The notes beneath the pieces were generated by a model. The model ran no database searches, had not been told where the DNA came from, and saw only the letters and a program-made list of their open reading frames with translations. Positions 23,609 through 37,048 of a stretch of DNA of 64,000 bases are shown in pieces. The stretch comes from Panonychus citri (taxonomy: Eukaryota; Arthropoda; Arachnida; Trombidiformes; Tetranychidae): positions 62,001 through 126,000 of the forward strand of contig NW_026515549.1 in NCBI RefSeq assembly GCF_014898815.1, written 5' to 3'. Position numbers and translations under genes: made by a program. Each line of letters starts with the position of its first letter. Within the stretch, counting starts at the first letter, position 1.

Positions 23609-26600
23609 ATGGTATCTGACAAAGAAATTGTAATCAGGGTAAGTTGTTTCATGTTTGTATTATCATGTAATCATCAGTTAATTGATTAATTGACAGAGTA
23701 CAATTCACTACTATTGTCTTCATGGATTCAATCGGATGATGGCAAACACGGCGTTGGAAGGAATCAGAGTTTTCCCTTCGGATCTCAAATTCAGACTCTA
23801 TTATGGAATCTCGTTGCTTTTAGAGGGTGAGTTTTATCTTCGATTCGGGATCAATGGTAAAACATTTCTGAGTAGCGAATGAATGTTAGACTCTTTGATA
23901 TTCGAATAAGTGAAGAATTGTTTGTGTACCAGTAGGTAAGTTTATTCGAGAGATTGGCCAATTTCATCTACTCTAATTGGTGTTGAATGTTTTTCGATTG
24001 AGCTCCATGTTTATCTTGCTAAACTCCTCCAGTAAATTTCGCGCTGTTTGTGAGAATCCATTTTGTCGATAAGAAACCTTCCAATTCAATAGACCCTCGA
24101 GCAGGAATCTTACTGAACTGTACTGGTTCAACTTGTTGTAAAGAACAGTCAAGTCGCGTTACTCACCAGTGTTTTTTTTATTTTTCCACCTTCAATTCAG
24201 CTCGTTATCAAGAAGCGATTCGGGAACTGGATAATATTCAAGAAGATCAAAATCTGATTCTTGCTTCTTTACTTGCACTTATCCACGCTCATAAGGCTTG
24301 TAAATCCTCAGGTAAAGTCTAAAGTCAGTCATTTGCTTCAATACTTTTAAATGTTTCGTTAAATATAAATTACAGATCGAGAAGAGATCAGTAAACTCGA
24401 GGTGAGACTAAGAGAGCAACGAAAACAGGCGAAAGAGTTTGCTCTTTATTTCGCTGGACTATATTTACTTTTCGTTGGTAGATTTGATAAATCTCGTGAA
24501 TATTGTGATCGAATGTTGAAATTGAATAACAATTTGCGAGAAGCATCAAATTTACTTGGATGGCTAGAACTTTTATCTGGTGGAGATAAATCAACAGCTC
24601 AAGCGAATCAATTTTTTGATAGTGGCGTCAAACTGTAAGTCAAAACCACTTCAAAAAATTACCTTGATTCTTATTCATTTTCCAATGATTTAGCAATGAC
24701 CCTGAAGGAATACTTGGAAAAGCTAAATGTCTTGAACGCAATGGCTCTTATTGGAGAGCAATCGAACAACTAAATCAGATGATTGTCCTTCAACCGACGT
24801 TTATACCTGCTTTTATCGAGAAAATGAAATTACAAGTGGCATTGAAGGATTGGGAACAAGCGATTGACACTGCAAGTCGGATATTGGCACTAGATCGACA
24901 TTGTATCGAAGCGCATCGCTATTTAATAATCTATGACTTGGTTTGGGAAGGTAACGAAGCCTCAGCATCATCAAGATTCGATGATCTTATTTCATCCTTA
25001 GAAATCAGGGAGCCGAAAAATGGTACACTCCTTTACGAAACTGGTAAACTTGTCGCAAGATTGGTAATTGTTGTTGATCGAAAACTCTGGCAATCAATCA
25101 TGAACTTGCAGCAATCGAACTGATAAAGTTTTACTTGGTTTTCTTTCAGGCTTTTAACAAGAAAAGGATAATCGAGCAAACTTATTCAATGGTAGAAAAA
25201 GCGACTTTCCTCGAATCGAATCGGATTGAGTATATTCTTGAACTGGGTCATCAATGTTTGATCATTAATCGATTGGTGGATGCTAAGAGACACTTCACGG
25301 CTGTAACTCGGTCAGATGAGGCCAATTTGTCGGCTGCATTGGGAATTCTTCATTGCTCAATTCTCGATGACCCTGTCAAAGCTTCTGATCAAGTTGAAGC
25401 TATGGAAGAGCTTCACAAATCAACTGGAATGAGTCATGTTAGTGATTGATTGAGTTGATTAATTGACGAAATAATTATGTTCTATTAATATTTAGGAGCT
25501 AATGTACCTCATTTGCCTGTGGAACCGCTCAATGGGCCGAAATCACGATCAAACTAATCAGTATTTGGCTCAAATTGTTGACGATCGATTGAACAGTCTT
25601 AAAGTAAACTATCAACCTTAATTATTTGATTAACTCAAAACTAACTTAAATTTACAATTTTTAATCACTTACGTAGTCTTTTTCTCTTGGATTAAAATAT
25701 TATCTCCGTTTGGATCCACAATTTTGTTTGAATGTCGTTCAAATCTGTTTTGGTGATTTACCTTTCGAACCTGGGGTCAAGGGTCAACCGTTGCCTGTTA
25801 CATTAACCAAGGCAAAGGAATTACTCACAGTATTAATATCCAACTGTCCAGGATTGACTGGATCTTTATACAATATGGCGAGAGTTAATTACTGCATGGG
25901 TGATTTAAGATCTGCTCTTTGTTACCTTGACAAGTCAGTTGACCACGAGCCAACTTTCATCGATGGACATTTGCTCAAAGCAAAGATATTAGCCTATCAA
26001 GAAAACTACCAGAAAGCGGCTCAAACCTTAGAAATAGCTCTCGGTCATAATTTTGAGGTAATGTTGACATTTGAATGGAAATAAATGATTTGATGATATT
26101 TCAATTCCAGATTCGCGATAAACTGGACTACATTATGGTTAAAATCAGCATATTAAAACATCAAAAGGAATTCGATGAATGTCTCAAAATCCTACATAAT
26201 TTAATTGATAATGAGGTCGATCGAACAGCAAAGTTCAGCCTCAATTGGAATTCAAAAGTAACAATCCAATTAGAAATGGTCAATATTTACATCATGAAGG
26301 GAGATAATGTGAGTTTCTCAATGATTTGAATCTCTGTTTAGATAGTAATCAATGAATCTAATGCATTTGATTTAGAATTCAGCATCTGATCTGTTGGACA
26401 GATTGTCCAAGAATTGCATTGGAACTCCAGAAGAGAGTAAAGTATTGATAATCAAAGCTTCGTTGGCACAAAGTAGAGGAAATATGGAAGAAGCTTTGAC
26501 AATTCTTCGAGAGGTGTCACCAATCTATGGCAGAGATTTTATTTGCTCGAGACAAATTATGGCCTCACTGTATCTTAAACATCGCCGCGATCGTCGTCTC

Positions 26601-29239
26601 TATATAAGTTGCTATAAAGACATTCTTGATAAATATAACGATCCTCAATCGTATTTAATGTTGGGTGATGCTTATATGAATATTCTCGAGGTAGAAATTG
26701 TCACTAAAACTCATTTGTAATATTAACCAGATTGCGAAATTTTTTCTTATAACTTTAGCCTGAAAAAGCAGTTGAAATATATGAACAAGCATTGAAAAAG
26801 AATCCAAAGAATGGGCTACTCACACGGCGAGTTGGTCAAGCCTTGATAAAAACTCATCTCTTTGAAAAGGTAAAGGTCGTTTAATTAGCTGTTGATTAAC
26901 TTGATTAAATATTCTCATCATCTGTCTAGGCGATAACTTATTATAAAGCTGCTCTTAAATCATCTCCTGATATCGACCTGAAATTTGATTTGGCTTTACT
27001 TTTATTCAAAATGAAACGTTACCCGGAAGCTCAAGATTTGATCTCTCATGCAATTGAATCATCAAATGATGATTCTGGTTCAAGTAAGTTGTTTGTATTG
27101 ACTGTTGATTTATGAATGATTAACTCAATATTTTAATCTAATAAGATCCAGATCTGAATAACCTTGAATGGGAAGCTAAAATGTTGAATCTTCTCGCCCA
27201 AATTCAACTACAAACATCAAAAAAAGACATTGGCATTGAAACGCTACAAAGATCTCATAACATGTACCTCAAGTAATAACCAATAATCAATATAATTTTA
27301 ATTAATAATTCTAATATAGATGTAAATAATTAAAATGAATCTTTAGGGTGTTAAGACGCATCTCAGCCGAAAGACCCGATTCAGAGAAAGAGGTTAAAAA
27401 AGCAGCGATTGAGTAAGTGATAATGACCATCCAATTAAAGTTTTTATATTAATAATAATAATTTGAATGAACTTTAGGATTAGTTTACAATTAGCAAACT
27501 TGATTATGAGCCATTTACGTGATTCGAAAAGAGCTGTTCAAATCTACAAAGAAGCTCTTGGTTATCATCCGGATAACATTTTGGTAGGTTGGGGATCGTT
27601 CTGATTGATTAACTGTTGATTGTCCATTTATCGGTTGATCATTTCTTCCAGATTCTCACAGCATTGGAACGACTGTATGTTGCTAACGATAATCTCGAAG
27701 AGGCTCGAAAATATTCAACTTTGATTTTGAAAAATGCTCCGAATGATAAAGATTCTCTCTTGGTGAGTAATTAGATGCTAAGAGAATCAATTAACAATAT
27801 TGATAATATCAATCAAATCATTTCTCTCTTATTAGATGACTGCTGATCTAATGTTTAGAAGGAACGATTTTGAAGGAGCTTTATCACATTTCCAGCAATT
27901 GATGGATAACATTAAAAGTATTAACTGTTGGCACTTTAATTGATTTTTTCAAGTGTTAATTACTAATTGATTGAATCACTCAATTTTCAGATTATTATCC
28001 TGCATTAGCGAGACTTATTGAAGCTGCTCGTCGTGTTGGTAAACTTGATATCGCTCATAATTACATCAATAAAGTTTCAGAATCAACGCCAAGAGCTACA
28101 TCAGAAAGTGGATTTAATTATTGTAAAGGATTAGCTTGTTGGTGAGTCCATGTGATGCATTGGCGATAAGCAAATTAATTTATCATTTAATCTCAGGTAC
28201 ACTGGAGATATTAATCAAGCAATCAAGTGTTTCAATCGATCCCGATCAGATCAAGAGTTTGGACTCATGGCTTCTTTTCATATGATTGAGATCTTTATTA
28301 ATCCTGAACGAGGGACAATCGGTGGTGAAACATTCGAATCGGTCAATTCGAGTCTAACAAGTTTAGAGACTATGAATGCTCAAGAAGCAGCAATCAAAAC
28401 AGCTCAAAAGCTTTTAGGAGTAAGTGCGAAAAATTGCTGACAATCAATTGATTATCTTTACTCATTCATGTATTTCTAACAATTAATTGATCAGGAGATT
28501 CGTGATATCGCATCAGATGATGTTGATTATCTTCTCATGTGCAATTTTGTTCTATTGGCTCGAAAACAAAAAACCGATGCTGAAGTTGCTCTTTCCGAAT
28601 TTGCCAAAATACTCAATGATTCAAGATACGTAAGTTGCAATGCAAGAGTTTGGTGTTTACTAATTACAATAAAACTAATCACTAACAGAAAGATCATTCT
28701 GGTGCTTTGCTTGGTGTGGCCAGTAGTTACATTATTCTCAAACAAACGCAAAAGGCTCGGACTCATTTGAAGAAAGTTACTAAAACTGATTGGTCATATT
28801 CGGTTTGTTGAAAGTTAGACTCGAATTGTTCTTGATTTTAATTTTATCTTAATCTCTCCAGGAAGCTGAATACCTCGAGAGATGTTGGCTTTTATTGGCA
28901 GATATTTACATACAATCAGGTAAATTTGAACCTGCACAAGAGTTATTGAAACGCGTGTTACAATACAATAGATCTTGTGTTAAGGCTTATGAATATTTTG
29001 GCTTCATTATGGATAAAAGCCAAAGTTTCAGAGAAGCGATTTACAATTACGAAATGGCCTGGAAAATCTATGGCGCTAATTATGCCTCCGTCGGGTACAA
29101 ATTAGCATATGATTATATGAAAGTTAAACGTTATGCTGATGCCATTGATGTCGCTCAGTCAATTCTTGAAATTTATCCGGACTATCCAAGAATCAGAAAG
29201 GATATCATTGAAAAAGCTAAAACTCATCTCAAAAATTGA
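23609..29239 (+). CDS. TTC21B: TTC21 / IFT139, tetratricopeptide subunit of intraflagellar transport complex A
   Basis: Twenty-two exons join in phase to 1315 residues; human TTC21B is 1316. Exons: 23609-23638, 23697-23826, 24201-24311, 24376-24634, 24694-25063, 25150-25437, 25496-25603, 25677-26057, 26111-26308, 26376-26690, 26759-26869, 26930-27083, 27146-27272, 27347-27412, 27478-27583, 27652-27762, 27836-27917, 27991-28141, 28197-28419, 28495-28629, 28689-28802, 28862-29239. TPR-like helical repeats fill the whole protein. Family signatures include SLLALIHAHK, LGDAYMNILEPEKAV, YCKGLACWYTGD and the C-terminal LLLADIYIQSGKFEPAQEL. IFT-A drives retrograde transport and membrane-protein entry in cilia; in arthropods only sensory neurons (and sperm in some groups) are ciliated. 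Most introns are 50-75 bp; the second is 374 bp. AATAAA lies at 29319-29324. Confidence 0.96.
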
Positions 29240-29536
29240 TAAATTCAATTATTAATATTATCCATCGAAATGATTTTAACGATTTCGATAACAAACTTGT
29301 TTTTTTTACTGTGAAATGAATAAATTATCAAAATAGTTTTGAAAACATGACACAGTTTTCAGATTACCAAACCTAACGAGCAACAATTTTATTTGTATTA
29401 ATAATAGGATTTAGTTTTTTATTGGTTAATCGATTTGAATCTTTTAATATACAGAAGCGATTTGACAATTTGTTTACTTAGCAATTAATCGAGCCTTTTC
29501 CCTCTTAATTGGATCACTTTCAATCCAAAAATTGAT

Positions 29537-31592
29537 TCAATTATTAGGAATTAACATTCTCCTGTAACAATTCGTGCAAAATGGCTTATTATCCTTGACC
29601 ACAGTGAAATCGTTCTGTTTCAATGTCACTAAGCAATAAGAACAAGCATAGTGCCAAACATGGTACTGGACACCCTCTTGGACGATACAACGATCTTCAT
29701 CAATTGGATCATAACATAGACCACAAGGTGGACCATGAGGATTGGGATCTTTGGCAATATTTGGATAACGACGACGAGTTAATGTACCAAATTTAGGTGG
29801 GATCACATGAGTATAAGGTGGATCATTCAGTTCCATGAGTCGAAGGTTTTTCATGTAGTCGGGTACTGGTGTCGGAGGAGCTTCTTGTCGTTTAACGACA
29901 ATTTTCCTGATTGGTGACATTTCACGAGGCGGCTCAGGACTTGAAGCCGGTGTTGACCAGCCAACTGATGAGGGTTGAGGTGAGTAAACTGGTCGAGGAT
30001 AATGTTCATAGTGAATTCCATCATTATCGTGGTTACTTTTACCGGCTTGATCCAATCCATTTGGCCAAGATGATCCAATGAACTGATTTACTCCAGGAAG
30101 AGGCTAAAGAATTGATTGAAAATAAATTAGTGTTGTGATTATTTGATTGAAGTATTTAGGTTTCTACTTTTCTTACCTTGCCATGTCTCGAGTCTCGGTG
30201 ACGGAAAAATTCTTGTCTTCTTGGGGATGATTCTGATCTTCGATAGTTAACTTTATTATCATAATGATTACTTGGACTTCGATGTCCGGATGAGGAAGTT
30301 GATCGATAACGAAGCTTAGCAATCGCCATTGGATTACTTCGAGTGTTGTCACGAGTTAAAGATCGAGACTCTCGTTGAGGATATTGTATTGCTACTACAG
30401 GACTGGGAGTTTCGTTCCGAGGCTCGGATCTTGAGACAATCGTGTCAAACATTTTGGCCTTTGCTTTGACCGGAACTGAACTTACTTTCACATCGTATTG
30501 TGGAGTATCTTCGTTGATTATCTCCCTTTGATTTGGTGGAAAAATAACCGATTTATCTGAATAAGATTCATTCTTCTGGTGTTTCCGAATCTCTTCGTGC
30601 TTCTTATTGCCTGATGATATTATCGTTTTTGTCGTTCGTGATGAAATAACTGATGATGACTTTGTTTTGTTTGACTTTTTTGCGCGTAAATCATGTTCCA
30701 AGTTATTAATCAGATTATCTGTCCAGCCATGAGATATTTCAACATGTTAGAGTTTTGTTCAATATTAACATCATGATTAATTGAAAACTTGGCCCATTAT
30801 TGGTTGAGTGTAATGACAAAGAACGAGTTAAATCACTCACAGGGTCTTTGGGTGGGAGGCAAGGTTAATAAGGCTTTTGGGCTCATTCAATGAGAGTCTT
30901 GTCTTTTACCATGTAACTATCTGAACCTCATGAATCAATTTGGCGAATGATCAAAAAGTTGTTTTCAAAAGACTGAAAATTAACCAGAAACATTTCATGT
31001 CCTTCAAAATATTTTGCTGTGTTTCTCCTCTGAACAATAATATTGATAAAAAGTGATTAACTTTTTGGGTTAACTAACAACTAATATTAATCAAATACAC
31101 TTAAATTGTACACTAACCCAGATCTTGTTTAAACTTACATTGGATTTGTTTTGACAGAAATGCTTATTCTCTGAGTCTATTTGAGCAATGACGCAATATC
31201 TGTTTATATCCAAAGGAATAAAACTTTGATTGTAAATTGATTATCAACGAATCAAATTGCCTATTTATCTAAATTGTAAACAGTTACCATGATATCCATT
31301 GAATCATCTATTAGCTTGTGAGACTAATTATTAAAATAATTTAACATATAATTGATCAATAAGGTCTTGCAATTAGTTAGTCTTGAGCTTGAATTTTTAG
31401 TGATTCTTGTTTAGGTGAAAACATTAGCTCATTGACTAAATTGATTATTGATAAAAAAAACTGATTAGATTTGTTTCTTACTAGAAGTTAATTGTAATTG
31501 TTAAATAGTTAAACTACTGGAAGTTGCGAGAATCTCAAGCAACCAGATTGAAAAACGATTGATTACAACTCACCTATTTCCATTTTTGTCAT
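29537..31592 (-). CDS. Single-LIM-domain protein with disordered N-terminal region
   Basis: Three coding exons (31592-31574, 30718-30177, 30103-29537) join to 375 residues. The first exon is a 19-base coding piece (MTKMEI) with a consensus GTGAGT donor; joining it to 30718 in phase 1 gives MEIDNLINNLEHDL, which resembles a paxillin LD motif (LDxLLxxL). Then come about 290 Ser/Arg/Pro-rich residues. The C-terminal LIM domain (about 313-370) has all eight zinc ligands: CGLC, YHVWH, CSYC, FCTNC. Its CSYC and DNKPFCTNC are closest, in my reading, to the last LIM of paxillin and Enigma/Zasp proteins. Such proteins sit at adhesions or Z-discs, which is inference here. I cannot name an orthologue. 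The 855-bp first intron has only a moderate acceptor, so the N-terminus is less certain than the rest. Confidence 0.75.
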
Positions 31593-33895
31593 TATTTCTC
31601 GATGATTAGATGATCAATGTAATTGAAGAAATGGTCGAATATTCTAATTAGATTAATTTAACTGGATTAGGAAAAACTTACACAGATCGAAAGTTTTACT
31701 ATCGATGTTACTCCAACAGAAATTGAATTCGAAATGAAATCACATGCGGAACAGAATTTACTTCAACTTATTGATCCTCATTCACTCTTTACAATTTTCG
31801 TCTTCACCTTTTTGTGTTGGTGGAAATGATGATAATCATCTCAATCTCTATCATCCTCATCATTCCTGAAGATGATTATCTCTGTTGGCTTAAAATAAAT
31901 TGTTGCCCAAGGTTTCTTGAGATTACGCCAATTGTGTCTATTGCAACAATCTCATTTTGTCACTAGATTAGTTGATAATCTACACCAACAATTAAAAATT
32001 CATCTCATCTGTACGGCCCCGTTTACCTTGACATGAAGGTTAATCGCTTGGATCAAGGCTGGTCCTCGGCATCAATTTGATCATCAGCACAATTGCTTGC
32101 AATCAAAACTTAATTAAATAAGATTTTAATGAGAAATATCAAAACTGAAACAAAATTGATTAATTATTAAACTGGGCAAACTATTAATTGTTAAATTTGA
32201 TTGAAGAAAGGGGAAAGAACGAGTATCTTGGTTATACAAATGAAATGCGAAACACAGAGGAGAGAGAATCTCTTTGCTAAATTAGAGCTAATCACAAATT
32301 GATTGGCCAAGGGGAGGCGAACCTTCACCTTGAATATATCACTCAAGGTTTGACCATTCGGCCCTGGTCAGGGAGATTGGAGTTTTTTTGAAGCTATTAA
32401 TAGACGGCGACCAAAGAATCAATTGTTTCTTTCATCAATTAAATTCAATTAGAGCCTTCAAATATTATTATTAATGACGTTTTGTCAAGTAAATTCAATG
32501 ATTCAGTCAACTGATTTATTCAGAGATCCAAAAATGATTACTTTTTCAATTTCTAATCTTCTTATAATGAGAAGTGTAAGGGTGAGTCGGGTCGTGACCT
32601 TTCATCAGGTATCCAGTGATCGATGGTCGATATTTATTCAAACCATATGCAAAGTTAATTTGAATACTAGAATCCAATTAATTTAAATCACAAATGAGAA
32701 AATTTTAAAAAGCATGTTGAATATTCAGCAATTCAGCAAGCGAAGCTTTTGACTTGATTGTTTATTGAATTGATTCATAGGAAAGTAGAAAAATTTAAAC
32801 TTAATTGTTGATTAATTTGTATCAAGGTTATACCTTGATTGTTAGTTGACTTCCTTTCGATTTAATCATTGAAAGTAAATTTGTCCACAAGAGTGACAAT
32901 TAGCTTGAAATAAAAATGTTGTTCAGTTTTGTGGTTGATGAATTAAATGATTGCTCTCATTTTATTTAATTAGATTTCCCTCTATTTGGATACATTGTTT
33001 CATCACAATTAACTAATTGAAAAATGTATCATTGAAATGCGTCAACAATTTAAATGATTAATTGTTAAATTGTTTTTCTCTGTTTTTCATCTAATTGATC
33101 AGAACAAATAAACAATTTAAGGTCAAGGCTTCGATGTGAAAATCAACTGATTATTATTAAAGTGTTACAATTATTTAATTGACAATAATTAACATTTAAT
33201 CAAATTGTTTTCGTTGATAAAGTTCATCCGCCATGCTACTGATTAAGTTTTCGGTTGTAGATTTACACTTAACAAGTTAATTAAATAGTAATTAATACAA
33301 AAGTTGATTATCTTAAATTATCCTCGATCTGGTGTTGAATTTGTTTCAACTGTAAATGAACCTTTCTTTTTATTTAAATGTTCAAATTAATGTATAACTA
33401 AGGGAGATGATACAATTAATGTGGTAAATCAATGACTGAATGGTAAAGTTAATTGTACAAGTTAAATTGTCTCGGATCAAGAAGATGAGATAAAAACGAT
33501 GATGGGAAGGAGAAAATAATGATAACTGAAATTGATTTTCTTTTGTTTCAATTGATTAAAAGACAGAGTTTTTTACTTAATTCATATGAGAGCACTGAGA
33601 GGATAAGGAAAGATTCTGATTTCGTGTGAATGTGCGTGAATATTTCGTTGTTTCAGTCTTCTAATCAATCATGACAAGATATCAGCATGAATTGGGTGGA
33701 ATCGTTTAATTCGTCGTTTTCAGTCGTTTCAGTCTTCCAAAAATAATCAATTGTCGTATTTACAATGTGAATTGATGAATGTTAATAGAAAGCGAAATGC
33801 ACCGATACGACAAAAGATGCGGTCAATAAGGTTGCATGGAGTAATAAATGTAAAGGAAGCACTATGATGATATGATTGAGCTTTTGAGTTTTAGC

Positions 33896-33943
<48 letters not shown>

Positions 33944-34044
33944 GATGCTGCTCATAGAAAAGTTATCAATAGGCACAGACGCTTTTCTTGATTGAAGGCA
34001 TTGGTTGAATGTGATATAGTTGATTGTTCGATGTTGAGCTTATT
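31593..34044. other. Intergenic between the LIM gene and the plexin-domain gene
   Basis: About 2.45 kb of AT-rich sequence. The two genes point the same way, so it holds the LIM gene promoter and the 3' flank of the plexin-domain gene. The frame at 32474-32686 (+) and the Ser-Leu frame over the GA tract (33782-33976, -) are not supported as genes. Confidence 0.6.
33898..33940. repeat. GA dinucleotide microsatellite
   Basis: About 21 uninterrupted GA units, roughly 105 bp beyond the stop of the plexin-domain gene, so probably inside its 3' untranslated region. Read on the minus strand it makes the spurious Ser-Leu frame. Confidence 0.95.
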
Positions 34045-37000
34045 TTACATGTGAATAGACGCTGCTGTGTAACGAGCTTCACTTCCAGCGAAACGCCATT
34101 GAGCAGGTCGATATTTAATTAAAAATTGTCCTGACGAGCTTTGTGGATTCTTGTAGGCATAAAGTATCCATAAAACGGCTCCAGAAATTAAAGACACAAA
34201 TAACATGACCGCCACAAAACTTGCTTTTCCATTTCCTGATTTACTATTCGCGTTTGATCCTTGGTGGTAGAGAGGTGAATTGACGGAGGGTGATTCCGCT
34301 TTTTTAACTTTGCCTAATAAGTTGATAATCAAGGAGAACAAGAAAAAGACAAAAAGGTGAATTGATTGAAAATTTATTAGATCATTTTGCAACATTGATC
34401 ACGAGAATAATCAAATATTTTTGTGCTGCGTAAAAAACTTTAGAAGGGAAATAAGCTTGAGAAGTGTAAGAAAAGGAAACTTGGAAATCTGATTAGTAAA
34501 TTAGCGTTTAACAAGTGTGTTTATCCATGAAGTTCAAATCTCAGAAAACTATTTGAATAAGATGAGATTAAATAGCTAATTAAGGAAACTTAAGTATTGG
34601 GGAGAGATAGAAGCAAATGCAACAGAGCGATAACTTATGAAAGAATCAATCTTAACCATCTTGTTACTCACAATCTAATCATGGTGATCATCAACACATG
34701 ATTGATTGAGATCGGAAAAGAAGATGAAACAACGAAACAATAACACTTTGATCTTGGCACCCTAACCTGGACATATTTTTACTCCGTTAATGGTCTTTGC
34801 ACAAACCATCCACCTTGACCTGAAAAAGTTTCTAACCAAATCTTTTCACTACTGCTACTTGTTCAACTTAATTGCCAGTATTGTCATCAATTAGATAAGC
34901 TTTATCTACTCAGTGGCCCAGTTTGAGAGCTCAAAAGATGAGATATTTAAGACTTGAAAGTTGAGAGGGTGTATCTTAGTTATATTTGAGGGCGTAAAGA
35001 GTATTGAGCATTGATTTTTTAAGATGAGACTCTCAACCAATCAGTCCCGGTTCAATTTGCTGCTACTTCCTTCCTTACTTTTTCACCATCAACTACTCAT
35101 CATGAGACGTGATTATAAAAAATGAAGGAATAAAGAGAGACGAAAGGAAGTAGAAAGAGGGTTTTAGTATAAGTAGATCTACAAAAGAGTAAACAAATAA
35201 GGGAGCACATGATAAGTTTGAGCTACCGTATATCTCATCGCAAACAACAGAATCATTATCAAGATGTTTCATGATAAGAAGAAATAAACAAACAAAGCAA
35301 GTAAAATGTTCATAAAAAGATGATAGTCCAATTGAACTATTGAATTTAAATTACCTGAATAGACTGAAATAGTGGGAGCCGCACTTGGAATTATAATTGA
35401 ACTATTGGTGGGTGCGGAGCAGTTGCTTCTCTTGGACTCATCATCACAACCCTTTCCAAGCCAATCTTGTCTCTTTCTGTCCAAACCATCGGAACATCGT
35501 CCAAGACTTTCACACCATTTACAGTCGAATCCTTTAACACCAGCCAAGCAACTTGGACAGTCTTTCAATGCGATACAAGCTGAAAAATGATAAAAAATGT
35601 AAGATAAGTTGTTACAAAAAATGATGGATTGAGAAAACTCTTGAAAATTAGGTTGCCTGAACTGAGTGAGTAACGATGTTGCGTAAATAAAGAAAAAAAC
35701 TAAATTGTTCCTTAATAGCGGGAAAAGGTCAAGCGAAAGAAAAAGAGAGTTGAGATGTAAAGAGAGAAAATGAGAATAAAAGAGTGGACATGATAGTTGT
35801 CTTCTTCCGTGAAATACTTGACCACAAAAGAGGGCAGAATATGATTGATGAAAACATACTTGGTAAAGCAGCGAAATAAATGGCTGTGTTGTTGGCGAGA
35901 TTTTCTTTCTTCAATTCAACTCGGTGATATTCGTAGATTGTCTTTTTTCGAATGACTGTTGGAAAAGAAAATAGTTGTACGTGTAAGTGATTAGATGCCA
36001 TGAGTGTAAGTTGTTTGTTCAACAGAGTAATGAATTTAAAGGGGAGAAAGAAAGGGGAAAAGGATAAAGAAAAAGTCAAGTGATAAATGAACAGAATTCA
36101 GGGGAGATTCAACACAGGAAAAGAACTTACAGAAAGCTGTTTTGTCAATTACATACGCATCAGAAAGACCCACTTTAACAGGATGATGGGTATCCGGTAG
36201 TTGACTGAGGGAAAGTGGAAGGTCCTTGTAAACAAATACAATGTCACCGTTTTTCTTCAAAGTAACTTGGAAGGTGAAAAATTCACCAGGAAGTTCCTTG
36301 ATTGCAACATGCTCCCATTGAACGACGAAAGCAGTTCCATTCTCGGCATATTTGATTTTCGATGAATCGTCTATCCTTGTGTCAAAGTTCGCCATCAAGG
36401 GTGCAACGTATTGTGTCGCAGCCAGCCAGCTGTGTACAGTGTTACCAAGGTAAAGAAAACCACCAGTTGCAATTGTAACATTTTTTATTGGATGCCCATA
36501 GAAAGGGAATTCAAAGGTCATATTAACGGGTGCAGCACGTCGGTGAGATTTGGATAGCATTTGATGAAGGGTAACATTGGGCATTTTGTCAATGTCAACC
36601 CAGTATTTCATGGCTTCATTTGGATCACTGAGTATTGTTGAGTTATAATATAAATGCGTGTCATTCTGGTTTGAGATGGGTCGTTAGAGGAGGTAAAAAA
36701 CAATAATTGATATTAGACAAAAATACAATTGATTAAGGTATGATAGTGATGGTCTCTATTGTGTAGCAATAGTCTCACCTTTCTTGACAAATTAGATGGA
36801 AGCTGTGGCTCTTCAGGTATACTGTCTAAATCATCTACTGAGGTATCATTGGCATTTGCCTCTGAACTATTAGTGACTCCATAATTCGTAGCATTTAATT
36901 CCGTCGAAACTATTTTGGTCGTGTTTAACACCACTGGTTTAATTGGAACAACAGATTTTGAAGATTCCTCGGCCTTTTTACAAATGACCAAGTTGTTGAG

Positions 37001-37048
37001 ATGATTGAGAAGGAACAAAGAGAAGATGATTCCATTGGTGGAGAACAT
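34045..37048 (-). CDS. PLXDC: Plexin-domain-containing protein (PLXDC/TEM7 family), type I membrane protein
   Basis: Five exons (37048-36779, 36665-36131, 35955-35860, 35579-35355, 34313-34045) join to 464 residues; the family is about 500-530. A signal peptide (MFSTNGIIFSLFLLN) is followed by a Ser/Thr/Asn-rich linker, then the family's extracellular domain with NDTHLYYNSTI, FPFYGHPIKNVTIATGGFLYLG, LMANFD and VQWEHV. IYEYHRVEL leads into the cysteine-rich PSI domain (about 301-360: CPSCLAG, CKWCESLGRC, RRQDW-like KRQDWLGKGC). A membrane helix lies at about 407-430 and a tail ends in SIHM. Vertebrate members act as receptors for PEDF and bind nidogen/cortactin; the role here is inferred. The open frame extends upstream but the ATG at 37048 gives the signal peptide. 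The last intron is 1041 bp. Confidence 0.93.

Noticed and set aside
33782..33976. Ser-Leu repeat frame
   Set aside because: Produced by the GA microsatellite; no start context or conservation clue.
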